Assembly: GCF_002975435.1 (NCBI RefSeq)
Contig: NZ_PCPT01000011.1
Location: 41,604-105,603 of the forward strand
DNA: 64,000 nucleotides
Direction of reading: 5' to 3'
Origin: Arthrobacter sp. MYb227
GTDB lineage: Bacteria > Actinomycetota > Actinomycetes > Actinomycetales > Micrococcaceae
A model generated the notes under the pieces. It searched no databases, had not been told where the DNA came from, and saw only the letters and a list, made by a program, of their open reading frames with translations. How positions within the stretch are numbered: the first letter of the stretch is position 1; every line of letters begins with the position of its first letter. A program made the translations under genes and the position numbers. Below are positions 55,805 through 64,000 of the stretch, piece after piece.

Positions 55805-57499
<1,695 letters not shown>

Positions 57500-57579
57500 C
57501 TACCCTATCACCATTTCGTTGTTGACCATTTGAGAAAGACTCTACAGGCTCACCGCAATCGATGAGCCAAAAACTAGTA

Positions 57580-59313
57580 TTAGGTAAGCGAGCTAACCAA
57601 GTGTTGTGCGTCGCTAAGTAATTCCTCGGCGTGCGCCTGGGCGGTTGAGGAATCTTCCTGTCCGGCCAACATCCGCGCCAGTTCGCGCACGCGTTCGGAT
57701 TCTTCGAGCAAGACAACATCGCTCGAGGTAAATCCGGCACCGTCGGCTGCCGCGGCGTTTGAGGATTTGATGACCCTAATATGCCGGTCTGCGTAGGCGG
57801 CAACCTGCGGCAGGTGGGTGACGACTATCACCTGAACATGCTTGGCAAGCATTGCCAAACGTTTGCCGATTTCTACTGCCGCCTTACCACCAACGCCGGC
57901 ATCAACTTCGTCAAAGACAAACGTTGGTACCGGGTCTACCGCGGCGAGCACCACCTCGATGGCAAGCATGACGCGGGAGAGTTCACCACCGGAGGCACCC
58001 TTGCCCAGTGGGCGTGGTGCCGATCCGGCGTGGGGTTGTAAGAGCATGGCGATGGAATCGGCACCGTAGCGGCCCGGGGCTTCCAAAGCGGAGAGTTCAA
58101 CAACGAACTTGGCATCTGGCATGGCCAGGGCAGCAAGCTCTGCGGTAACCCGTGTGGCGAGGTCCTTGGCGGCCTTGGCTCGTAGCTTGCTCAGCTTGGC
58201 GCCCAGCTCCCCTACTTGCTTCTTCAGCGCCTCGGTCTCAAGCTGCAAGGCCTCGATGCGCCCGTCATCACCCTGAATTTCGGTCAGCCGGGTGCGCGAA
58301 ACATCGGCCCAGGCCATGACCTCATCGATGCTTGGTGCGTATTTGCGGATCAGTCGGTTCAGATCTGCACGGCGTTCCTCGAGCGCCGCCAACCGATCGG
58401 GGCCCTCGGAATCCAAATCCGAGAGGTACGCGGCAAGATCCGTTGAGACTTCTGCCGCAAGGATGCCAATTTCATTAAGGCGTTCGGCCAGCGATTTCAT
58501 TTCCGGGTCTTCGCCGGATACCTGCTCGAGTGCGTGCTTTGCCGTCTCCACCAGGGAGATCACGCTTGTTGCCTCATAGGCTTCACTATTGAGCGATTCG
58601 TGGGCCAAATCTGCTGCAGAGCGCAATCCTTCAACATTTGAGAGTTTCAGGGATTCGTTTTTAAGGTTGATATCTTCTGCGGGTTGCGGGTCAACCGCAT
58701 CGATTTCTTCGAGTGCTATCTGGAGGGATTCTGCTTCTCGGATGCGTTCGCGGGAGGCCGCCGAGAGTGTTTCGAGTTCATGAGTTGCGCTCCCCCAACG
58801 GTCAAAGACATCCTGGTAGGCGCCCAGTGCTTTGGCCACGGGTGCGCCAGCAAACTTATCTAGCGATGCGCGCTGGGTGCTAGCACCCTTCAAGCGCATC
58901 TGGTCCGTCTGCCCATGAATGGCAATCAGGTCTTCACCAAGTTCGGCAAGCACTCCCACGGGAGCTGCACGGCCACCAATTGAGGCCCTGGAACGTCCCT
59001 CGGCCGAGAGTGTGCGGGTGATGATCAGTTCTGCTTCGTCGTTGAAGCGTTCAATGATTGCCCCGGTTTCCTCGGCACGTTCAAGAACCTTGCTGGTGGC
59101 CGGCAGGATGATTGAGGCATCGGCTACCGCTTGCTTGGAACCGTGGCGTACCGCCCCGGCATCGGTACGGCGACCCAATAGCAGTCCAAGGGCGGTGATG
59201 ACCATTGTTTTACCGGCACCGGTCTCGCCGGTGACAACGCTAAATCCCGGGCCTAGCGGAAGTGTGGCTTGAGAGATGACGCCAAGGTCATTAATGCGGA
59301 TTTCCTGGATCAC
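57580..59313 (-). CDS. recN: DNA repair protein RecN
   Basis: The 577-residue SMC-like ATPase acts in double-strand-break repair. Walker A is TGETGAGKTMVITALGLLLG; the C-terminal signature is LGKGASGGELSRVMLAIEVVL and Walker B is TFVFDEVDAGVGG. A coiled-coil middle lies between. The start GTG overlaps the nadK stop (GTGA), so the genes are coupled. The distance to pyrG is 86 bases; the steA/steB-like genes found there in mycobacteria are missing. Confidence 0.95.
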   Translation of the reverse strand: MIQEIRINDLGVISQATLPLGPGFSVVTGETGAGKTMVITALGLLLGRRTDAGAVRHGSKQAVADASIILPATSKVLERAEETGAIIERFNDEAELIITRTLSAEGRSRASIGGRAAPVGVLAELGEDLIAIHGQTDQMRLKGASTQRASLDKFAGAPVAKALGAYQDVFDRWGSATHELETLSAASRERIREAESLQIALEEIDAVDPQPAEDINLKNESLKLSNVEGLRSAADLAHESLNSEAYEATSVISLVETAKHALEQVSGEDPEMKSLAERLNEIGILAAEVSTDLAAYLSDLDSEGPDRLAALEERRADLNRLIRKYAPSIDEVMAWADVSRTRLTEIQGDDGRIEALQLETEALKKQVGELGAKLSKLRAKAAKDLATRVTAELAALAMPDAKFVVELSALEAPGRYGADSIAMLLQPHAGSAPRPLGKGASGGELSRVMLAIEVVLAAVDPVPTFVFDEVDAGVGGKAAVEIGKRLAMLAKHVQVIVVTHLPQVAAYADRHIRVIKSSNAAAADGAGFTSSDVVLLEESERVRELARMLAGQEDSSTAQAHAEELLSDAQHLVSSLT

Positions 59314-60344
59314 AGTAGCCTCCGGTGTTCCTTGCCTGCGCTGGAGCTGGGTTCGGGTTTTGGTTCATGGTGTCGTGGTTCCACGACTTGCAATGGTGGG
59401 GTGATGATCGGCAGGCTGGTAGTTGCGGTGATCTGCTCACTTGCCTTGACCGGGCCACGCCACCCCTGGATGGGAAGTTCAAACTTGTTGACCAAGCGTT
59501 CGGAGAACGGGGTCTGGTTCAACCGGGCAAGTTTAACCGGGGTATCCGAGCGGGTCACTTCCACACGGGCTCCGGGGGGAAGTTCGATGGTCCGTCGACC
59601 ATCACACCACAGAACTGCTTCGGCGTCGGTGCGGGTGAGGATCTCGATGGCAAGCCGGGAGCTGGGGGCCACCACGAGGGGTTTGGCAAAGAGTGCGTGG
59701 GCACTGATGGGCACCATGATCAGCGCTTCAACCTCGGGCCAGACCACCGGGCCGCCGGCGGAGAATGCATAGGCGGTGGATCCGGTGGGAGTTGCCATGA
59801 CAACACCATCGCAACCAAAGGTGCTGAGCGGTCGTCCGTCGACCTCCATGACCACTTCGATCATGCGTTCGCGGTTGGCTTTTTCTATTGCTGCTTCATT
59901 CAGTGCCCAGGTGTGGGCGATACGCCGGTTACCGAGCCAAATTTGCACGTCGATTGCCATGCGTTTTTCTACCGTGTAGCAGCGTTCGACTATTGCCTGA
60001 ACTGTTTCTTGCAGGGCTGTGCGTTCGGATTCGGCAAGGAATCCAACGTGGCCCAGGTTTACTCCCAGCAATGGGACACCAGCGTTACGCACTAATTCGG
60101 CGGCGCGTAATACGCTTCCATCGCCGCCAAGGACAACGCCTAATTCGATGGAAGAAAGGTCCGAGTCTTCATCGAGTACCTCGACCTGGAGCTTTTCGCC
60201 CTCGGGAGTGTTACGTACTGCCTGCATTTCAAGTCGTCGCATCACCGGGATCAAACCGGCCTCGCGCAAACGTGAACAAGTATCTACAGCGGCCGAAAGA
60301 GCATCTTCACGGCCGGTATGGGTGAGGACTAGAATCCTACGCAT
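59310..60344 (-). CDS. nadK: NAD kinase
   Basis: The 344-residue enzyme makes NADP from NAD. The GGDGSVLRAAEL loop, NLGHVGFLAESE, and the diagnostic DGVVMATPTGSTAYAFSAGGPVVWPEV block are present. AAAGGA lies four bases before the ATG. It sits between tlyA and recN, as is usual. A C-terminal tail of about 50 residues beyond the usual fold is Pro/Glu-rich. Confidence 0.95.
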   Translation of the reverse strand: MRRILVLTHTGREDALSAAVDTCSRLREAGLIPVMRRLEMQAVRNTPEGEKLQVEVLDEDSDLSSIELGVVLGGDGSVLRAAELVRNAGVPLLGVNLGHVGFLAESERTALQETVQAIVERCYTVEKRMAIDVQIWLGNRRIAHTWALNEAAIEKANRERMIEVVMEVDGRPLSTFGCDGVVMATPTGSTAYAFSAGGPVVWPEVEALIMVPISAHALFAKPLVVAPSSRLAIEILTRTDAEAVLWCDGRRTIELPPGARVEVTRSDTPVKLARLNQTPFSERLVNKFELPIQGWRGPVKASEQITATTSLPIITPPLQVVEPRHHEPKPEPSSSAGKEHRRLL

Positions 60345-60401
60345 GCGTTCCTTTCCTCGGTTGCCCGAAGGTTAGGGACATCGGGTCAGATGCCAACGAA
60401 T

Positions 60402-61208
60402 CTAAGAATAGTCAACCCCGGGCCAAGCACCGCTGTCGACGCGGGCTTGTGTAGGTGGCGTTTCGCTTTGTGAAGCACTCTTATGCAACCAGAGGAAGAA
60501 CTCAACGTTTCCGTCTTGACCGGGCAAGGGGCTTCGGGCCAGCGATTTAACTACTAATCCTGCTTCAAGCCCGGAAGCCAATACTGTATCAACTGCCTTG
60601 CGGCGCATGAGCGGGCTGTTGACTACTCCCGTACGGGAAAGTTGCTCGCGGCCAATCTCAAATTGGGGTTTGACCATCAAGACAAGGTCTCCGCCGGGCT
60701 CTGTTGCTCCGGCCAATGCCTGCATGACCAGTGTCAGGGAAATGAAGGAAAGATCCGCAACCACTAGTTGCACCGCTCCCCCGATATGTGTTGGGTCAAG
60801 GTAACGCACGTTCATTCCCTCATGTACATGCACTCGGGGATCGGCGCGAAGTTCCGGCACCAGCTGATCATGCCCCACGTCTACCGCTTCAACGTGATCG
60901 GCTCCGCGGCGTAGCAATACATCGGTGAATCCACCGGTGGAAGCTCCTGCGTCAAGGCAGCGTTTGCCGCTGACAGTGATGGCGTTAAACACTTCAAGGG
61001 CACCTGCCAGCTTGTGGCCGGCACGGCTGACAAACTCTTCACCATCGGTGGCCAAAATGTTGATTGAAGTTTTTTCATCAACACTCTTTGCCGCTTTGGT
61101 TTGTATGACCCCGTTGATCAGCACGCGGCCTTCTACAATGAGGCGTGCTCCCTCGGTGCGGGAGCGGGCAAGCCCGCGGGTTGCCAGTTCTTGGTCGAGC
61201 CTGCTCAC
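60402..61208 (-). CDS. tlyA: rRNA 2'-O-methyltransferase TlyA
   Basis: The 268-residue enzyme methylates ribose in 16S and 23S rRNA (C1409 and C1920 in mycobacteria), which makes ribosomes sensitive to capreomycin. It has an N-terminal S4 domain (RLDQELATRGLARSRTEGARLI) and an FtsJ-like methyltransferase domain (CLDAGASTGGFTDVLLRRGA, VVADLSFISL, MVKPQFE). GTG at 61208 overlaps the stop of the small upstream gene (GTGA) and has AGGAG five bases ahead, so it is preferred to the ATG one codon earlier. Confidence 0.93.
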   Translation of the reverse strand: MSRLDQELATRGLARSRTEGARLIVEGRVLINGVIQTKAAKSVDEKTSINILATDGEEFVSRAGHKLAGALEVFNAITVSGKRCLDAGASTGGFTDVLLRRGADHVEAVDVGHDQLVPELRADPRVHVHEGMNVRYLDPTHIGGAVQLVVADLSFISLTLVMQALAGATEPGGDLVLMVKPQFEIGREQLSRTGVVNSPLMRRKAVDTVLASGLEAGLVVKSLARSPLPGQDGNVEFFLWLHKSASQSETPPTQARVDSGAWPGVDYS

Positions 61209-61420
61209 CATTGCTCCTGTGAGGTTGTTCCGAGGTCTGCCGAAAGTTGTGTGTGTAGCTCCTCGTATATGGCCAGATGTTCTGCCACAGGAAGTTCTGC
61301 AAGGGTTTCGAGGATGCCAAGATCCGTTGGTGTGCCTTCGGATCCTGAGGCTGTCTGTGGTGCGCATGGCACCGGTGCGTGCGTGGCACCTGGGCGCGGA
61401 ATGTTATTGGAGCTCATCAT
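61205..61420 (-). CDS. Small conserved protein between HAD phosphatase and TlyA
   Basis: This 71-residue product has a disordered Pro/Thr-rich first half and a helix-forming second half (LGILETLAELPVAEHLAIYEELHTQL). Small proteins of this type lie at the same place in other actinobacteria (for example Rv1693), which supports a real gene. Its stop overlaps the tlyA start (GTGA) and its start is 18 bases after the HAD gene stop. Function unknown. Confidence 0.75.
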   Translation of the reverse strand: MMSSNNIPRPGATHAPVPCAPQTASGSEGTPTDLGILETLAELPVAEHLAIYEELHTQLSADLGTTSQEQW

Positions 61421-61438
61421 CGTCTTGCGAGCTTAGCC

Positions 61439-62425
61439 CTAGTTGCCGATGGTTTGCTTGAAGAGCACTCTGGGTGCTGTTTCTTCATCCGTATGCGGGT
61501 GGGCCATCCACCATGCGGCACATGCCGCACGCCAAGCGTTGATATCCGATTCGTCCCCGGAGACCGTGATGGTTTGCCCGTTGACAGCAGCAAGAGCATC
61601 ACCGCAGAGAATTCCATATCCGGTGACTTGGATGATGGGGTAGCTCTGATAGAGCCCCGAGAGATCATTGATCAGGTAATCGGGGCGCTGGGCTGTACAT
61701 GCCCTCAGGGCAGTGGCACAGGAATCTACCCCGGTCAGTACCAAGACCGTGGCAAAGCCGGCGGCGTTGCCACCGAGGATATCGGTGTCGAGCCGATCCC
61801 CAACCACGAGTGGGCGGGTGGCTTCGAAGGCTTCTGCTGCACGTTGAAAGAGTAAGGGTTCGGGTTTGCCTGCGACCAGTGCTTTGGTGGTGGTTGCGGC
61901 CTGGACCGAGGCGACCAGCATTCCGTTCCCGGGAGCAATACCCTCGGCGCGTGGAATGGTTTGGTCGGTGTTGGTGGCGACCCAGAGTGCACCGCGGTTT
62001 ATTGCGAATGCTGCCTCTGCTAGGTCCTTCCAGCCAATGGCCGGGTCAAATCCTTGAATCACTGCCTGCGGAGCATCTTTGTGGCTGGTTACAAGCTCCA
62101 TCCCGTACGAAATGACGCACTCACGCAGGTAGGCACTGCCTACAACAAGGACCTTGGATCCTTGCGAAATTTTTTGGGCGAGGAGTTCGGCTCCGGCATC
62201 CGCAGAGCCAAATACTTGCTCTGCGGATGCCGGAGCTCCCAGCTCACTCAGGTGTGCGGCAACGGCCTTGGGTGAACGTGAGGCGTTGTTTGTGACATAA
62301 GCCAGTGAAACACCGTGTTCGTTCAGTCCGTTCAGGGCCTCGATGGCCTGGGGTATTGCACCGTTGCCGGCATAGACGACGCCGTCAAGATCGGAAAGTA
62401 GCGCGTCAAAACCTGAGATCAGCAT
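61439..62425 (-). CDS. HAD-IIA family phosphatase (NagD/glycerol-3-phosphate phosphatase type)
   Basis: The 328-residue hydrolase has the HAD nucleophile motif LLSDLDGVVYAG, motif II YVTNNASRSP, the IIA-type cap, KPEPLLF and motif IV VGDRLDTDILGGNAAG. Homologues at this position (Rv1692) dephosphorylate glycerol-3-phosphate. A C-terminal extension of about 75 residues after the core is as in that group. It is followed closely by the small gene and tlyA. Confidence 0.9.
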   Translation of the reverse strand: MLISGFDALLSDLDGVVYAGNGAIPQAIEALNGLNEHGVSLAYVTNNASRSPKAVAAHLSELGAPASAEQVFGSADAGAELLAQKISQGSKVLVVGSAYLRECVISYGMELVTSHKDAPQAVIQGFDPAIGWKDLAEAAFAINRGALWVATNTDQTIPRAEGIAPGNGMLVASVQAATTTKALVAGKPEPLLFQRAAEAFEATRPLVVGDRLDTDILGGNAAGFATVLVLTGVDSCATALRACTAQRPDYLINDLSGLYQSYPIIQVTGYGILCGDALAAVNGQTITVSGDESDINAWRAACAAWWMAHPHTDEETAPRVLFKQTIGN

Positions 62426-62440
62426 GGATGAGTCGAATTC

Positions 62441-64000
62441 CTACTTTTCGTCGTTTTCGTCCTGGTCGATGACCGGTGAAGCACCTGACTCGTTGATCGG
62501 CTCTGCTGCCTCTTCATCGAGTTCTGGGTTTTCTTCTCCTGCTTCATCGGCCAACGATTCGGCTGCAACTTCGGTAACCGCGTCTTCGTCGGAAAGCTCT
62601 GTTGCTTCTTCCGAAGGCTGGTCCTCGAGGTCGGTTTCCGGGCCTACGATGTCGCGGGCACGGGGGCGACGCTCATCGGTTTCGTCGTCTTCACCGAAAT
62701 CAATGATCTCTGGCTCTTCGAACTGACCGGTGCCCAGTGCTTCTTCTGCAACGGAGATCTGGTTGCGCCAGGTTTTTGCTTCTTCGGTGCGGCCAACGTT
62801 GTCTAGTGCATTGGCGTAGGCCAAGAACAGGCGAGGGCTGTAGCTGAAGGCACGGTTGAGTTCCAGCTGCGGGATTTCAAGCTCTGCCACTGCTGCTTCA
62901 AGGTTGCCAAGATCGTTCTGGGCGCCGGAGGCGACCATTGCCATCTCTACCTTGCCATTGGTATCGAGAGTTTCGACGACCTCGCTGTGTGCGATTTCCA
63001 GTGACTTCTCCGGACGGCCAATACCGCGTTCGGCATCAGCGATCAGTGGAAGGTGCAGGTTGTTGCCGCTGATGCGACGGTGCGTACGGAATTCGCGAAG
63101 CGCCTCGGCCCATTCGCCTGCGGCGTATGCAGCTAGGCCGACGGCCTCGCGGACAACAGCCACACGTCCGCCACGGCGGGACGCTGCGATGGTGTGCTCG
63201 TAGGCAAGCTGTGGATCGATGTCGATCAAGCGGCCGGCCATAACGAGGTGCTTGGAGACCCACTCGTTGTTGGTGTCATCCAAGTAGCGCAGTTCGGCAC
63301 GGGTAATGCGATCTAGCTCCTTGCCTGTGACATCATCATCGATTTCCGGTGAACGGCCACGCTCTGGGCTGTTGGAGCTGCGCAAGTCCGCCGGGTTGTG
63401 TGCACGGCGAGCCTGCTCTTCATCGCGCAACGATTCAAGGTCAGCGGTGCTGGCCTCGCGACGGGGCTTGAAGTTTCCTTCACGACGATCGTTACCGCCA
63501 CGAGATCCGCCGCGGTCTTCACGGGGCTTAAAGCCACCTTCGCGACGGTCTCCACCCTGGAATCCACCGCGATCTTCACGGGGCTTGAAGCCACCTTCGC
63601 GACGGTCTCCACCCTGGAATCCACCGCGATCTTCACGAGGCTTGAAGCCACCTTCACGGCGGTCATCGTTGCCACGGAATCCACCGCGATCTTCACGCGG
63701 CTTGAAGCCACCTTCACGGCGGTCATCGTTGCCACGGAATCCACCGCGATCTTCGCGCGGCTTAAAGCCACCTTCGCGACGGTCTCCACCCTGGAATCCA
63801 CCACGGTCGTTGCCGCCACGGAAACCGCCACGATCTTCACGAGGCTTGAAACCGCCTTCGCGACGGTCTCCACCCTGGAATCCACCACGATCTTCACGGG
63901 GCTTGAAACCGCCTTCGCGGCGATCATCGTTGCCACGGAATCCACCGCGATCTTCGCGCGGCTTAAAGCCACCTTCGCGACGGTCTCCACCCTGGAATCC
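62441..64000 (-). CDS. TPR-like protein with long Arg/Gly-rich tandem-repeat N-terminus (partial)
   Basis: The open frame continues past the right window edge, so its start is not seen. From 62441 to about 63430 it encodes a helical, TPR-like region (LRYLDDTNNEWVSKHL, EWAEALREFRTHRRISGN, GRPEKSLEIAHSEVVE, LAYANALDNVGRTEEA) and an acidic C-terminal tail rich in Glu/Asp. From about 63443 onward it encodes at least eight tandem units of about 19-20 residues built on GGFKPREDRGGF followed by QGGDRRE or RGNDDRRE. The repeat part is strongly basic and reads as disordered. Such RGG-like stretches often bind RNA. TPR assignment is by pattern only. Confidence 0.8.
   Translation of the reverse strand, partial: GFQGGDRREGGFKPREDRGGFRGNDDRREGGFKPREDRGGFQGGDRREGGFKPREDRGGFRGGNDRGGFQGGDRREGGFKPREDRGGFRGNDDRREGGFKPREDRGGFRGNDDRREGGFKPREDRGGFQGGDRREGGFKPREDRGGFQGGDRREGGFKPREDRGGSRGGNDRREGNFKPRREASTADLESLRDEEQARRAHNPADLRSSNSPERGRSPEIDDDVTGKELDRITRAELRYLDDTNNEWVSKHLVMAGRLIDIDPQLAYEHTIAASRRGGRVAVVREAVGLAAYAAGEWAEALREFRTHRRISGNNLHLPLIADAERGIGRPEKSLEIAHSEVVETLDTNGKVEMAMVASGAQNDLGNLEAAVAELEIPQLELNRAFSYSPRLFLAYANALDNVGRTEEAKTWRNQISVAEEALGTGQFEEPEIIDFGEDDETDERRPRARDIVGPETDLEDQPSEEATELSDEDAVTEVAAESLADEAGEENPELDEEAAEPINESGASPVIDQDENDEK
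63470..64000 (-). repeat. In-frame tandem repeats encoding KPREDRGGF units
   Basis: Units of mostly 57 or 60 bases (one 84-base variant) repeat at least eight times and run off the window. All keep one reading frame on the minus strand and differ mainly at third codon positions, so they are protein repeats and not a CRISPR array. Confidence 0.85.

Noticed and set aside
63313..63990. Open frame of 225 codons on the minus strand with Val/Ala/Lys repeats
   Set aside because: It is an out-of-frame reading of the KPREDRGGF repeats; the true frame joins smoothly to the TPR-like gene.
63470..64000. Possible CRISPR array
   Set aside because: The repeats are contiguous without unique spacers, keep a protein reading frame, and vary at third codon positions.

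Overview
The window reads as chromosomal DNA of a moderately GC-rich actinobacterium, most likely a member of the Micrococcaceae (Arthrobacter, Glutamicibacter and relatives). This is an inference from gene content: WhiB1, class II DAHP synthase, a PASTA kinase, a garA-ftsR-DUF151-merR cluster, and the HAD-tlyA-nadK-recN-pyrG-NUDIX-xerD and parA-scpA-scpB-rluB-tyrA-cmk-der blocks in an order familiar from Actinobacteria. No taxonomic search could be run.

Left part (1-26.3 kb). A 3'-truncated TadA/CpaF pilus ATPase faces away from a large FHA-FtsK/EssC-type secretion ATPase that has no WXG100 partner in the window. Then come a small membrane protein, whiB1, a PknB-like kinase with four PASTA domains, an MFS transporter, class II DAHP synthase, a PlsC acyltransferase, an esterase with a small membrane protein, a FadD15-type acyl-CoA synthetase, a P-loop-less MinD-like protein, pyruvate carboxylase and an orphan ParA. 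A minus-strand cluster follows: a garA/odhI FHA protein, ftsR, a DUF151 nuclease and a second merR. The GarA-type protein is a plausible substrate of the PASTA kinase, which would link signalling to central carbon flux.

Middle (26.3-35.3 kb). An IS1249-like element has clear terminal repeats and a near-perfect 8-bp target duplication, and its transposase is frameshifted. It sits beside tRNA-Pro(GGG). Then comes the conserved minus-strand block der, cmk, tyrA, rluB, scpB, scpA, parA, with overlapping stop/start codons at several joints.

Accessory block (35.5-53.4 kb). Between parA and xerD lie a C4-dicarboxylate permease with a divergent DcuS/CitA-type two-component system, a methylcitrate-cycle locus (prpE diverging from gntR-prpD-prpB-prpC, with two TGTATACA operators), a three-gene proteolytic cassette, a SHOCT membrane protein, and an ECF sigma factor overlapping a membrane-anchored partner gene. 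The cassette (caspase-like protease with an N-terminal alpha/beta-hydrolase-like region, intracellular M4-like metallopeptidase, SARP/BTAD regulator; 46.2-50.7 kb) is the strongest candidate for an undescribed system. The caspase suggests regulated proteolysis or a suicide or defence response, but function is inference only.

Right part (53.4-64 kb). A MutT/MTH1-like NUDIX hydrolase, xerD, an ADP-ribose-pyrophosphatase-like NUDIX, pyrG, recN, nadK, tlyA, a small conserved ORF, a HAD-IIA phosphatase, and a TPR-like protein whose Arg/Gly-rich tandem-repeat N-terminus runs off the right edge. Only one RNA gene (tRNA-Pro) and no CRISPR array were seen.
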